A stretch of 64,000 bases of DNA from Roseiarcus sp963730555 (GCA_963730555.1 CAVSSS010000006.1:124001-188000); one strand, 5' to 3'. Counted from the first letter of the stretch, positions 16,374 through 25,043 are shown. The notes: generated by a model not told the origin, from the sequence alone. Numbers and translations: made by a program.

Positions 16374-17591
16374 ATGACCAGGATACGTCAACGCAAGCAG
16401 AACCTCCTCACGGCTCGGACCATCGAGACGGCAAAGAACCCCGGTCGCTATTCCGACGGCAACGGTCTCTATCTCGTCGTCAGGCAGGCCGGCTCTAAGC
16501 AGTGGGTGTTCCTGTACCGCCGTGAGGGCAAGCTGAAGGAGATGGGCTTGGGCTCGCCCGCGAAGAGCGTGACGCTTGCGATTGCTAGAGGGCTCCGCGA
16601 CGACGCACGGGCAGTCATGGCTCGCGGCGAAGACCCGCTCGAAGCCCGCCGCAGCTCCGAGCAATCGGCAATCCCGGCATTCGGGGTCTATGCGCTCGGC
16701 CTCGTTGAGCGGATCGAAGGCGGCTTCTCCAACCCCAAGCATCGGCAGCAATGGCGCAATACGCTCGAAACCTACTGCGGGCCGATCTGGGCGCTTCCGG
16801 TCGACCGCGTCGATACGTCGGGCGTTTTAGCTTGCCTGACGCCGATCTGGAGCGTGAAGCCGGAGACGGCGTCCCGCGTCCGGGGCCGGATCGAGCGGGT
16901 CTTGAATGCTGCGAAGGCGGAAGGCTTGCGCTCAGGTGAGAACCCCGCCGCGTGGCGTGGACATTTGGACGCCACCCTGCCCAAGCCCCAGAGGCTCACC
17001 CGTGGGCATCATGCGGCTCTTGCCTACGCGGATCTGCCCTCATTCATGAGCGATCTGCGCTCCCGGCCAGCTCTGGCTGCGCTAGCGCTCGAATTGGCCG
17101 TTCTGACGGCAACCCGGACAAGCGAAGTCCTGGGCGCACGGTGGGCGGAGTTCGACCTCGACGCGGGCGTTTGGACGATCCCCGCCGCCAGGATGAAGGC
17201 GAAGAAAGAGCATCGCGTCCCGCTATCCAGCCGTGCGGCCGCGATCATCGCGGAGCTGTCGGAGGCCCGAACCTCCGAATTCGTCTTCCCCGGTCAGAAG
17301 CAGGGCAAGCCGCTGTCCAACATGGCGATGCTCATGCTCCTTGAGCGCATGGGCCGCCGGGGCGCGATCACGGCGCACGGGTTCCGCTCGACGTTCTCGG
17401 ACTGGGCGTCAGAAGTCAGCCCGTATTCGTCTGAGCTGCGAGAGACTGCGCTGGCTCACTCCATCGGGAACAAGGCAGAGGCGGCCTACCGGCGTGGCGA
17501 TGCGCTCGAAAAGCGCCGTGCGATGATGGAGGCGTGGGCTCAGTGGTGCGAACCAACGGCGGACAACGTCGTCGCGTTCGGAAGACGATGA
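16374..17591 (+). CDS. int: Tyrosine recombinase (P4-type integrase)
   Basis: 405 residues. The N-terminal DUF4102-type arm-binding region (TARTIETAKNPGRYSDGNGLYLVV) is shortened but present. The catalytic domain has the Arg in TATRTSEVLGARW, the HxxR in TAHGFRSTFSDWA, the second His in LAHSIGNKAEAAY and the nucleophile Tyr in the same motif (AAYRRGD). It is adjacent to the left attachment repeat and is the enzyme expected to recombine the 15-bp tRNA-Ser core. Intact. Confidence 0.92.
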   Translation: MTRIRQRKQNLLTARTIETAKNPGRYSDGNGLYLVVRQAGSKQWVFLYRREGKLKEMGLGSPAKSVTLAIARGLRDDARAVMARGEDPLEARRSSEQSAIPAFGVYALGLVERIEGGFSNPKHRQQWRNTLETYCGPIWALPVDRVDTSGVLACLTPIWSVKPETASRVRGRIERVLNAAKAEGLRSGENPAAWRGHLDATLPKPQRLTRGHHAALAYADLPSFMSDLRSRPALAALALELAVLTATRTSEVLGARWAEFDLDAGVWTIPAARMKAKKEHRVPLSSRAAAIIAELSEARTSEFVFPGQKQGKPLSNMAMLMLLERMGRRGAITAHGFRSTFSDWASEVSPYSSELRETALAHSIGNKAEAAYRRGDALEKRRAMMEAWAQWCEPTADNVVAFGRR

Positions 17592-17699
17592 GTGCTCTGG
17601 GGAAACTGAGGCCCCTATGGTGGAGGTGGCGTTCGCCTAGGCTCTGCGAGCAGGCGACCTGGAGAGGCTGTTGCGGGTCGGGGCGGACGTCAAGTACCG

Positions 17700-17821
17700 G
17701 CCACACGGGCTCACGAAGGCTTTCTGAGGCGGCTTACGGACGTCGCGATGCACTGGAGAAGCGCCGCACACTGATGGCCGCCTGGGCCGCGCACTGCGGG
17801 CCTCCACTACCGCAACCGTGA
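17700..17821 (+). pseudogene. Second integrase, C-terminal relic
   Basis: AAYGRRDALEKRRTLMAAWAAHCG closely parallels the end of the intact integrase 250 bp upstream (AAYRRGDALEKRRAMMEAWAQWCE) but diverges in DNA. It looks like the tail of another, related integrase left by an earlier insertion at the same site. Confidence 0.6.
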
Positions 17822-18150
17822 TCGAGCTGCGGAAGCCTCGGCTGACGCTTCCTGCACCGACTTCTCCACAGATAATGGTAGAAACTGTCGGACGGTGACG
17901 CACCAGCTCTTTCGTTCACGGTCTGTACCGACTATATTGCTCTTGTGGCCGACGACAAGGAGCGGGTTTCGTAGCGAATTAGATCGGGCTGAAAGAGAGC
18001 CCGCCAACACAGTCGACTGAGCCCGCAGCTACCGGACCTCAGTTTACACGCAGCCAATCAAACGGCTCGCAAATTCCATCCTCGCCGGGTGGTAGTTGCG
18101 GGCCGTTTTTTGTTTCACAGCCAACATCAACGGAATGAGGACCGTCAAAA
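17822..18150. other. Promoter region of the element's operon
   Basis: No gene recognised. It precedes the AlpA-like regulator. Confidence 0.4.
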
Positions 18151-18351
18151 ATGCTAACCAACGAAGTCAAGGCGATGCTGCCCGATGGCCGTCGCGCTCT
18201 ACGCATCAACGAATTCTGCAAAGCTTACGGCGTCTCCCGAGCGACCACTTACAAGTTGGTGAATGAGAGCAAGCTGCGCCTGCACAAGATTGGCGGCCGC
18301 TCCCTAATCCGCGTCGAGGATGCTGAGCGTCTGCTTTCCGGGGAGGGCTGA
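18151..18351 (+). CDS. AlpA/excisionase-type helix-turn-helix regulator
   Basis: 66 residues with the MerR-like HTH_17 fold: ALRINEFCKAYGVSRATTYKLVNE then KLHKIGGRSLIRVEDAERLL. Such proteins are encoded near integrases and act as excision directionality factors or as regulators of integrase transcription. First gene of a chain of overlapping genes running to 21655. Confidence 0.8.
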   Translation: MLTNEVKAMLPDGRRALRINEFCKAYGVSRATTYKLVNESKLRLHKIGGRSLIRVEDAERLLSGEG

Positions 18352-18355
18352 GGCC

Positions 18356-18625
18356 GTGTCCCTGCACAAAGAGAAAGCCGCTGGAGGTCTAGCTCCCCCA
18401 GCGGCCCATAACGCCTCCTTGATCATCCGGCCTGGTGACCCGCCCGAAAGGGCTTACGGGCTGGTCGTCGGCATAGCTCCGCCGCTCCGCGTAGTCGGCT
18501 GGATCACCGGCGGGGACCCACGCGGGGACGAGTGGTGGCGGGCTCCGAATGGCGGCCCAGGCGCTTGGTTCGACAGCCAGTCAGCCCTTCATCCCCTCTC
18601 AACGTTTCCCCAGGAGGCAGCATGA
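18356..18625 (+). CDS. Hypothetical protein of the element
   Basis: 89 residues from a GTG at 18356, 5 bp after the regulator gene. Distinct motifs are RAYGLVVGIAPPLRVVGWI and DEWWRAPNGGPGAWF. I do not recognise the family, but the coupled position and non-random composition support a real gene. Confidence 0.55.
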   Translation: MSLHKEKAAGGLAPPAAHNASLIIRPGDPPERAYGLVVGIAPPLRVVGWITGGDPRGDEWWRAPNGGPGAWFDSQSALHPLSTFPQEAA

Positions 18626-18714
18626 TGCTCCAGACCTTCGTCGCCGTGGCTCTTACGGTCGCAACCGAACCCCACCTCATCGAGTGCCTCTTTCTCATCG
18701 TGAGGTCGGCATGA
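18622..18714 (+). CDS. 30-residue hydrophobic peptide
   Basis: MMLQTFVAVALTVATEPHLI and a short tail. The start overlaps the upstream stop (ATGA) and the stop overlaps the next start (ATGA). AGGAGGCAGC lies just before the ATG. One possible membrane helix. It may be a real micro-protein or merely a coupling frame. Confidence 0.4.
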   Translation: MMLQTFVAVALTVATEPHLIECLFLIVRSA

Positions 18715-18905
18715 GCGACGTGAAGATTACGGTGCTGCCTCCTGGAAAGGCTTACGGAGCAGACGATCTGCGCCAGTGGGCGGGGAGGCGTGCGGCTGGA
18801 TATGCGGGCGTCCACGCTGCACCGACGAGCAAGAAGGGTAAGGCTCAGGCGAAGGCATGGGCGAAGGTCGAGAAGCGCCTCCGCAAGAAGGGCAGCGGGG
18901 AGTGA
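18711..18905 (+). CDS. Small basic hypothetical protein
   Basis: 64 residues starting MSDVKITVLPPGKAYG and ending in a lysine/arginine-rich tail (KAQAKAWAKVEKRLRKKG). It overlaps its neighbours on both sides. The basic tail suggests nucleic acid binding; function unknown. Confidence 0.5.
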   Translation: MSDVKITVLPPGKAYGADDLRQWAGRRAAGYAGVHAAPTSKKGKAQAKAWAKVEKRLRKKGSGE

Positions 18906-19956
18906 TGGGCGTCTTCTCCAGTGCCCAGCCCGCATATGCAGAGCGGGGCATCGCGACATTTCCGTTGAGCGACAAGAAGGTGCCTGCAGTCAAGCACTAC
19001 CAGAAGATCGGACTGAACGCCTCCGCAAAGCTTGCCGACCGCTTCCGCACTGCGAATGGCATCGGTTCATGACGAACGCCCGCAGCCGGATCTCCGTCCT
19101 CGACGTCGACACGACGGACGAGCGGGTTCTGGCTGACGCGATGGGCCGACACGGCTCGACGCCCGCAGTCGTCAGGACCGCATCCGGCAAGTTCCATGCG
19201 CTCTACAGGCACAACGGCGAATTTCGGAAGATCCGGCCGTTCGGCGACTTGCCCATCGATCTGCTTGGCGTTGGAGGCCTCGTCGTCGCAACGCCGTCGC
19301 GGTTCGAGAAAGGAGAATATTCGTTCATCCAGGGCTCGCTTGACGACATCGAGCGGCTGCCGGTCATGCGTGGGCTCGACCCCGCCATGTATCGCCCGAG
19401 AAGCTCTCCGCCGACCCTGGGGGAAGGGGCATCCGGCAGGGTTGATGACGCAGCCGCTTGCGCTCTTGCGGAGCCGTCGATGGGCGCTGTGGCCCACGAG
19501 GGCACGCGCAACAAGGAGCTGTGGAGCTACTGCATGAGACAGTTGAAGATCACCGACGCGGACATCGATGCGATTGTCGCCGCCGCAAGGATCAGGAACG
19601 CGAGCTACATGCCGCCGCTGCCCGACGAGGAGGTCGTAAAGGCGGCGTCGAGCGCATGGGGATACACGGCGCAGGGCCGCAACTGGTTCGGCAACGGGAC
19701 CGTGGCCGTCAGGCACGATGAAGTCGATGCGTTGATGGACGAAGCGCCCGACGCATTCCTCCTCCTGACGAAGCTCCGGCGGCACAATTGGGGGAAGACG
19801 TTCATGGTCCCCAACGCGATGGCTGCAACCATGCCGGGAGGCGGATGGGGCCGTGAACGGTTCGAGGCGGCAAGACGATCTCTCGTTGCCGCCGGGAAGA
19901 TCAAGCTCCTGAAGCGAGCCTATACGGGATCGCCAGCCTTGTACGGGTGGGCCTGA
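18905..19956 (+). pseudogene. Prim-Pol (bifunctional DNA primase/polymerase) domain protein, frameshifted
   Basis: Frame 1 (18905-19072) gives AERGIATFPLSDKKVPAVKHYQKIG and RFRTANGIG. The next frame gives RSRISVLDVDTTDERVLADAMGRHGS, then VVRTASGKFHALYRHNG. These are consecutive parts of the archaeo-eukaryotic Prim-Pol fold; DVD holds the catalytic acidic residues. The junction reads GGTTCATG, where related sequences would have GGTTTCATG, so one T of a short run is missing at about 19066. The C-terminal half looks like a primase-associated helical region. Correcting the base gives about 350 residues. If the shift is real, primase activity is lost. Confidence 0.7.
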
Positions 19957-20129
19957 TGGGCGTCAGGTCGCTCCCAGCGGACGGTGCCGCTGTCGCTCAG
20001 GAACACCGCTCCTCCGTCGAGGCCTCGATCACCTTTGGCCGGTATTCATCCCCCGCCGCGACGGTCAACCTCCAACCGGAGCCGCCGCATCTTACTTCCC
20101 CGGATGCCCCTTCTCACCGCGAGGACTGA
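19956..20129 (+). CDS. Hypothetical small protein, coupled
   Basis: 57 residues. Its ATG overlaps the primase stop (TGATG) and it ends just before the next gene. No motif recognised; it could be only a linking frame. Confidence 0.35.
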   Translation: MGVRSLPADGAAVAQEHRSSVEASITFGRYSSPAATVNLQPEPPHLTSPDAPSHRED

Positions 20130-20130
20130 C

Positions 20131-20709
20131 ATGATCAACCGCGCCGCCACCGGCGATCTTTGGCCCGCGCCGCGTGCGCCGCTCTCCAGCCGCTCAAAGC
20201 CAAGCGAGGGCCAGCTGGCTGACGAGTTCGCCCAACGCCACCACCGGGAGCTGGGCTTCATCTCGGCAGCCAGGGGCCGCAAGGCTGGTTGGATCGTATG
20301 GCTCGACGGCCAGTGGCAACCCGACCGCCTCAACGTCGCATTGAGGCTGGCCAAAGAGGTCTGGGCCGAGGCGTCGTCGGACTACGGCGATCCCTCGCTT
20401 GACTGCTACCGGGCCGCGTCTGGCGTCCTGTCGCTCGCCAAGTGCGATCCCCGCATCGCCGTCAGCGATTGGCCGTGCAACCCAGACATTCTCGATGCCA
20501 TCGAGGTGTGGCTGGCTGGCCCGGTCGAGCTTGCCCCGGATGGTTTTCTGTCGCTGGCTGATCCGCGCAAGACGCTGCCTCAGGCCCGTAAATGGGACCG
20601 CGCCGAGGCAAACGCCGCGTTGGAAGCGTGCGGCATCACCTACCGCCGTAAGGCAAACGTACATGGCTTCGATGGCGTCAAGCTGTGGGAGGCCGACGAT
20701 GCCCAGTGA
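20131..20709 (+). CDS. Hypothetical element protein resembling a D5-type primase N-terminus
   Basis: 192 residues. RHHRELGFISAARGRKAGWIVWLDGQWQPD followed by AASGVLSLAKCDPRIAVSDWPCN parallels the N-terminal region of phage D5-like primase-helicases, where a 'W..W.G..W' block precedes the helicase. The helicase (Walker) part is absent, so this is either an independent accessory protein or a shortened descendant. It overlaps the next gene by 11 bp. Confidence 0.55.
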   Translation: MINRAATGDLWPAPRAPLSSRSKPSEGQLADEFAQRHHRELGFISAARGRKAGWIVWLDGQWQPDRLNVALRLAKEVWAEASSDYGDPSLDCYRAASGVLSLAKCDPRIAVSDWPCNPDILDAIEVWLAGPVELAPDGFLSLADPRKTLPQARKWDRAEANAALEACGITYRRKANVHGFDGVKLWEADDAQ

Positions 20710-21229
20710 GCCTGACGCGCCTCTGAAGCGCGCTCGCAATCAGTACACCAAGCGCACCGCAAGCGAGGGTACCGCAGAACCTGCAAATGCAGGCAGGAAC
20801 GCGGACGGGACATTTGCCAAGGGCAACTCTGCCAATCCAGCCGGGAAGCCGAAGGGCACGCTGCACCGCACGACGCGCGCCGTCCTCGCGATGATGGAGG
20901 GCGAAGCGGAGGCAATCACCCGCAAGGCCATCGAGTTGGCGCTTGCTGGCGACAGCGTGGCGATGCGGCTCGTGATGGAACGCCTTGCGAGCCCCGTCAG
21001 GGAGCGGCCTGTGTCTGTCGCCCTGCCGAAGATCAGCGCGGCATCCGACTTGATCGCAGCAGCGGCTGCCCTGACTGACGCCGTAGCCCTGGGCGAAGTC
21101 ACTCCTGGTGAAGCTGCGTCGCTCAGTCAGCTTGTCGGAAATGTCGCCAAGGCGGTTGAGACCTTCGAGCTGTCTGAACGCCTCTCCAAGCTCGAGGAGC
21201 AAGTCGCTGCGAAGGGGAGCGCACGGTGA
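20699..21229 (+). CDS. DUF5681-like phage protein
   Basis: 176 residues. The N-terminus contains NADGTFAKGNSANPAGKPKGTLHRTTR, matching the DUF5681 pattern (GnpGrPkGsrn) seen in phage/terminase-linked proteins. Middle: EAITRKAIELALAGDSVAMRLVMERL. The C-terminus is a likely coiled coil (ETFELSERLSKLEEQVAAKG). It sits in the coupled chain; a role in DNA packaging or replication is possible but unproven. Confidence 0.6.
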   Translation: MPSEPDAPLKRARNQYTKRTASEGTAEPANAGRNADGTFAKGNSANPAGKPKGTLHRTTRAVLAMMEGEAEAITRKAIELALAGDSVAMRLVMERLASPVRERPVSVALPKISAASDLIAAAAALTDAVALGEVTPGEAASLSQLVGNVAKAVETFELSERLSKLEEQVAAKGSAR

Positions 21230-21459
21230 ACCGACTACAACAGCGCCTCGTGCATATAGAGCGCGCCATTCTCCCGGCGGGACGGATGTGCGTGGTTATC
21301 GATGATGGCTCCGAGGACATCGAGGCCAGGATCGCACGTTGCAGAGCTGAAACCGGCCTCTCTGATCGCGACCTCGTCGTGATCCTCAAACGCTTCTTCC
21401 CACGGGCCCCAGGGGAGGCTCAAGAACCGCCCTGGACGATGCGGCCGCTGGTTGGCTAG
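21226..21459 (+). CDS. Small hypothetical protein, tandem paralogue 1
   Basis: 77 residues from GTG at 21226, overlapping the upstream gene by 4 bp. N-terminal coiled-coil-like RLQQRLVHIERAI, then a beta strand MCVVIDDG, then ARCRAETGLSDRDLVVILKRF. It resembles the next protein in length and layout, suggesting a tandem duplication. Function unknown. Confidence 0.55.
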   Translation: MNRLQQRLVHIERAILPAGRMCVVIDDGSEDIEARIARCRAETGLSDRDLVVILKRFFPRAPGEAQEPPWTMRPLVG

Positions 21460-21463
21460 CTCC

Positions 21464-21655
21464 ATGTTCTCCCGCATCCGTGATCGCATCGCCAAGCTTG
21501 AGGAGCAGATCGCCCCTACGGGTCGCGCGTTCGTGTTCCTTAGAATTGAGGGGCCGGATCTCCTGCCCTATGCCGAACATCTCGCGGCATTCAGGGCCGA
21601 GCATGGCGTCGGCCCGAACGACACCGTCCATGAAGTCAAGATCTCGTTTAGCTAA
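21464..21655 (+). CDS. Small hypothetical protein, tandem paralogue 2
   Basis: 63 residues starting MFSRIRDRIAKLEEQIAP, 4 bp after the previous stop. It has the same plan: helix, strand (AFVFLRIEG), then FRAEHGVGPNDTVHEVKISF. Last gene of the coupled chain. Confidence 0.55.
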   Translation: MFSRIRDRIAKLEEQIAPTGRAFVFLRIEGPDLLPYAEHLAAFRAEHGVGPNDTVHEVKISFS

Positions 21656-21690
21656 AACGGCAAGAAGGACACCGCCACCATGAGCGACAG

Positions 21691-22509
21691 ATGACCGCCC
21701 CTCACCCAGAGCGCGTCTTTACGGCAGAACAGATACGGGCCATCGCGGATGCGCTCGGGGACACGGAGGAGGGCCTGACCGGCTCGGAAATCGGCCATCT
21801 GCTTGCCGCCTCCAAGATTACCGACACCGATCCCATCGCCACCAAGCGGCACCGGCTCTATAACGCCTTCGCGGAAGACCAGAACCAGCGGCTGCACCGC
21901 AGGAACATTCTGGCGTTCGTCCGCCATTCAATGAAGCCAGCGCGCTACGCCCGCGAACGGCAGCGCTTCGAGCCGATGCGCGCCAACCTCAACCGGGCGC
22001 TTGCCTTCGCTGGCCTAAAGGTGAGCGCCGCCGGAGAGCTGACGGCGGCCGAGCAGGCCCGCACGCTTCCTGAAGCCGAACGGCGCGCTCAGGAGTTGCG
22101 GGCCGACTTGGACGCGCGTGGCGTGCATCCGGACGTGCTGCTATTTTGTCGAGCCGAATTGCTGGCAGACAACTATTTTCATGCCGTGATGGAAGCGGTC
22201 AAAAGCGTGGCCGACAAGATACGCTGCCGCACTGGCCTGACTGATGATGGCGACGAGCTGGTAACTCGAGCTCTTAGCGGGGATATACCCATGCTCGCTA
22301 TCAACGCGTTGAAGACCAAAAGCGAGCGCAGCGAGCAGAGCGGCTTCGCCAACCTCTTGCGCGGCACGTTCGGGATGTTCCGGAACACGACTGCCCACGA
22401 GGCGCGCATCAATTGGGACATGGCGAAGGACGACGCGGAAGACCTGCTATCCGTGCTGTCCGTCATTCATCGCCGCTTGGATAAGGCGCACATGCCGCCG
22501 CGCGTGTGA
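21691..22509 (+). CDS. TIGR02391 (Ymh) family protein
   Basis: 272 residues. The C-terminal domain (about 125-265) carries the family pattern: HPDVLLFCRAELLADNYFHAVMEAVKSVADKIR, TGLTDDGDELVTRAL, then EQSGFANLLRGTFGMFRNTTAHEARI, including the conserved RNxxAH-type motif. The N-terminal part is a separate helical domain. The family is common in mobile and defence islands and its RNTxAHE motif recalls HEPN RNases, but function is unproven. It starts 35 bp after the coupled operon and may be cotranscribed. Confidence 0.75.
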   Translation: MTAPHPERVFTAEQIRAIADALGDTEEGLTGSEIGHLLAASKITDTDPIATKRHRLYNAFAEDQNQRLHRRNILAFVRHSMKPARYARERQRFEPMRANLNRALAFAGLKVSAAGELTAAEQARTLPEAERRAQELRADLDARGVHPDVLLFCRAELLADNYFHAVMEAVKSVADKIRCRTGLTDDGDELVTRALSGDIPMLAINALKTKSERSEQSGFANLLRGTFGMFRNTTAHEARINWDMAKDDAEDLLSVLSVIHRRLDKAHMPPRV

Positions 22510-22803
22510 CGCGCTTACGCGCCGGGCGCGGCGGCGCGCCGGATGGCGGCGGTTAATGCGGCGTGCTCGTCGTCTGTGAGGTCGATGTCGGCGTGGCCTT
22601 GCTTTTACGCTTGCGCCGTTTTGTCGCCTTCGCCCGAGGCGGGCAATCACCCGCTGGTCGAGATCGGCACGCAGTTGGGCCGGATTGCGGTAGCGATAGA
22701 CCTTCGGGAAAGAGCGGAATTTCCTTGAGCAAGTTGGCACTGACGAGCTCCCACATTGGAAGATGATCAGCTACAATCAAAAGCATTTGCCTCGGGAGGC
22801 GCT
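22510..22803. other. Intergenic stretch, no gene supported
   Basis: Short arginine-rich frames occur on the minus strand; none has a recognisable domain. Confidence 0.35.
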
Positions 22804-23643
22804 ATGCCACTTCGGTTCAACACGCTTCTCAAACAAGAGGGAATAGCTCCCGAGGATGTGTGGCTCCTTCGACATCAGGACAAGCGATCAGAGAAGGGGA
22901 AAACGCCCTACGAACTCTGGCGTTACAAGCGATCAGCGTTCGAGCATTATCAGCGGGCTCAGAGCCCAACCAATGGTCCCAGACTAAAAGCACCCTACTG
23001 GGCATCGTTCGTAGTGTCGCGCGACGGCGACACGCTGCTGGCTGGCTTCTACTCTTGCGTCTATCAGGGCCCGAACACGGAAGTGCACCCGTGGGCGCAT
23101 GCGGAGGGGCAAGACGAGGTCGGCACACGCGACACGTATCAGTTAATCCCCGATAAACGTCTAGCCGATCTCGTTGGACGACTGGTCATCGACTGGGGCG
23201 CGTCGGAGAAAGCGTGGATACAACGCTCTGATAGGCAGGATAAGATAGTTTTGCAGATCACCAAGGATGACCCGCCTGACCCGCCGTTCCCCGGAGCGGC
23301 TCACTTCGTTGGTCAGCTTTCGCGGATCGAAGGTCTGCCACTCGCGTGGAAAGCGGTGCTGTCGAACAGTAAAGGTGTCTACCTTTTAACTTGCCCAACG
23401 ACACGCGAACAATATGTCGGCTCGGCGTACGGCGAGGACGGCTTTCTCGGGCGCTGGCTGACATATGCACATGATGGCCACGGTGGGAACGTAGCTCTGA
23501 AGAGCCGAAAACCCAGCGACTATCGCGTGTCCATCTTGGAAGTAGCTGGTTCGCTGGCGACCATTAATGAAGTCCTCAAGATGGAGAGTGTTTGGAAGCA
23601 GAAGCTGCAGAGCTTCGAGATGGGCCTGAACCGGAATAAGTGA
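22804..23643 (+). CDS. GIY-YIG nuclease-family protein
   Basis: 279 residues. The ATG at 22804 has GGGAGG upstream. The N-terminal ~180 residues are a distinct domain (YELWRYKRSAFEHYQRAQ, YWASFVVSRDGDTLLAGFYSC). The C-terminal domain has the GIY-YIG order: GVYLLTCPTTREQYVGSAYG (the GVY and YVG elements), an Arg in FLGRWLTYA and a Glu in KMESVWKQKL as metal ligand. This looks like a sequence-specific nuclease; with the neighbouring Ymh and TIR genes it could belong to a defence cluster. The N-terminal domain may recognise the target. Confidence 0.75.
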   Translation: MPLRFNTLLKQEGIAPEDVWLLRHQDKRSEKGKTPYELWRYKRSAFEHYQRAQSPTNGPRLKAPYWASFVVSRDGDTLLAGFYSCVYQGPNTEVHPWAHAEGQDEVGTRDTYQLIPDKRLADLVGRLVIDWGASEKAWIQRSDRQDKIVLQITKDDPPDPPFPGAAHFVGQLSRIEGLPLAWKAVLSNSKGVYLLTCPTTREQYVGSAYGEDGFLGRWLTYAHDGHGGNVALKSRKPSDYRVSILEVAGSLATINEVLKMESVWKQKLQSFEMGLNRNK

Positions 23644-23754
23644 CCTTTGACGCGCGGAGCGTCGAGCCGGTCTCGTCGCCGCTTGAACTGCTTCGATGGT
23701 CTGATCGGCTTGGCGCTGTCGGGGAGCTTCTCTCAGGGACTGTGGCCTGCAGCT

Positions 23755-23872
23755 CCAGTGGCGAGGACTTGGGATTGGTATTGTCGGCGATGACGAACTT
23801 CGACAGACCAGCCAGCAGCCGCACCGTCTCGGTGAAGTCCTTCGTCTCGGGCTTGTCGGCTCGACCTGGGCG
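23755..23872 (-). pseudogene. Fragment of effector-like domain, copy 1
   Basis: The minus strand reads DKPETKDFTETVRLLAGLSKFVIAD followed by PLELQATVPE, then loses similarity. The same ~100 bp recur at 34478-34572 in a longer relic. This matches the C-terminal domain I associate with pentapeptide-repeat/TIR-like proteins (FVIADITNPxSxPxELQ). Confidence 0.5.
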
Positions 23873-24293
23873 ATGCTGATGCTTGGCCGTTTGGAAGCAG
23901 CGCCCAGACGTGCGGAGCGTCTGAGCCGCCAGCTTGGGGAGGGGGAAAGGGCTTCGGCCCCTAAGGAACAGCGGGGGACGCTGTCTCTTCCTAGGGTTCG
24001 GCTTCTTCCTTCCACCGGCCGCGATCCCTTTTTGCGGCAACCCGCAAATCGCCCTGCGGCATGCTCAATTAGAGCATCGGGTCGACGCGAGGGACAAGCG
24101 CGCCAAAGGGTGAGCGCCAGCCTCCTTTCGAATGACCTTTGGACAGGGCGACGATGTTCATTTGGTTCTCCGCCCGAGCTGGCGGCTTAGGGCCATCTCA
24201 ACGAGCGCGGCAAGGAGTTCGCGGCCAAATCTGTCGCGCTCGATGCTAGCGTCGTGAGCGGCGAGCGCACTCGCTCGCCGCACTGCAATGCGA

Positions 24294-24614
24294 TCAGCCT
24301 TTCGACGAACTCCGCGCCCACGCGAGCGACGACTGAGCGATCTGCACTGCCTCGCCTACGTCGATAACGGGGACAACATCGATATCGTTCCAGTAGTTGA
24401 ACTTCGAGACAAACGAGGTGACGACCTTAGGGTCGCTGGCCTCGACCAGCGCGTAGCCGCCGGTCCCAGAGACGTTCGACACAAATGCTTGGACACTCAA
24501 GCCCTCCTCCGGCTTCCACTTACTGAAGGCGGTAATGAGTGCTTCCGCGCCCGTTAAATTCTGATCATAGGTCAGCCCAGTATTTCGGATGGTGTATCCA
24601 ATCATGTACTTCAC
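24294..24614 (-). CDS. DUF3303-family protein
   Basis: 106 residues from a GTG at 24614 with GGGAGG five bases before it. MKYMIGYTIRNTG opens a small ferredoxin-like alpha/beta fold; GGYALVEASDPKVVTSFVSKFNYWNDIDVVPVID completes it, as in DUF3303 proteins. Role unknown. Its upstream region carries an unusual 29-bp tandem duplication. Confidence 0.7.
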   Translation of the reverse strand: MKYMIGYTIRNTGLTYDQNLTGAEALITAFSKWKPEEGLSVQAFVSNVSGTGGYALVEASDPKVVTSFVSKFNYWNDIDVVPVIDVGEAVQIAQSSLAWARSSSKG

Positions 24615-24615
24615 G

Positions 24616-24673
24616 CGTTCCTCCCTTGCGTCGATGTTATGGATCGTTCCTCCCTTGCGTCGACGTTATGGAT
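24616..24673. repeat. 29-bp tandem duplication in the leader of the DUF3303 gene
   Basis: CGTTCCTCCCTTGCGTCGA-TGTTATGGAT and a second copy directly after it with a single base difference. On the minus strand each copy contains a GGGAGG ribosome-binding-type sequence; only the proximal one is spaced for the GTG start. Confidence 0.65.
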
Positions 24674-24895
24674 AAAGTGTCCACGCCTTGCCGGTGGCTT
24701 TGCAGCCTGCGCTTATCTAGCTTGGACGGCAAGTTAAATCCCGAAGGCTCGATGCGGGCGAGCGCGAGATCGCAACGCCGCGCGCAGACGCTGGTCGGCG
24801 CCCAGTCTCGGACGTTCTGGCGCGCCTAGCGCCAAGCTCGCCCGACGCGCTGGCGCAGAACCCCTGCTTCAAGGTGCTGCCCTCTGGCAAGGGCT

Positions 24896-25027
24896 CTATC
24901 CTCCCTGCGAAGGGCTGATCTGCTGTAGCTGTTCGACGAAAGCTGGTTCCGCAGGCGTCAGGAACGCCAGTAGCATCAGCACCGCGACCCCAAGTCCGGT
25001 GATCGCCAGTTTGGTTCGCAGGTTCAT
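24896..25027 (-). CDS. Small exported or membrane peptide
   Basis: 43 residues: MNLRTKLAITGLGVAVLMLL and a short hydrophilic tail. ATG at 25027 with GAGGG seven bases upstream. One hydrophobic helix, signal-peptide-like. A terminator hairpin sits just before its ribosome binding site. Confidence 0.45.
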   Translation of the reverse strand: MNLRTKLAITGLGVAVLMLLAFLTPAEPAFVEQLQQISPSQGG

Positions 25028-25043
25028 GATCAAACCCTCAATG

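Noticed and set aside
22447..22786. Arginine-rich minus-strand frames
   Set aside because: Overlap each other, no domain, no ribosome binding site.
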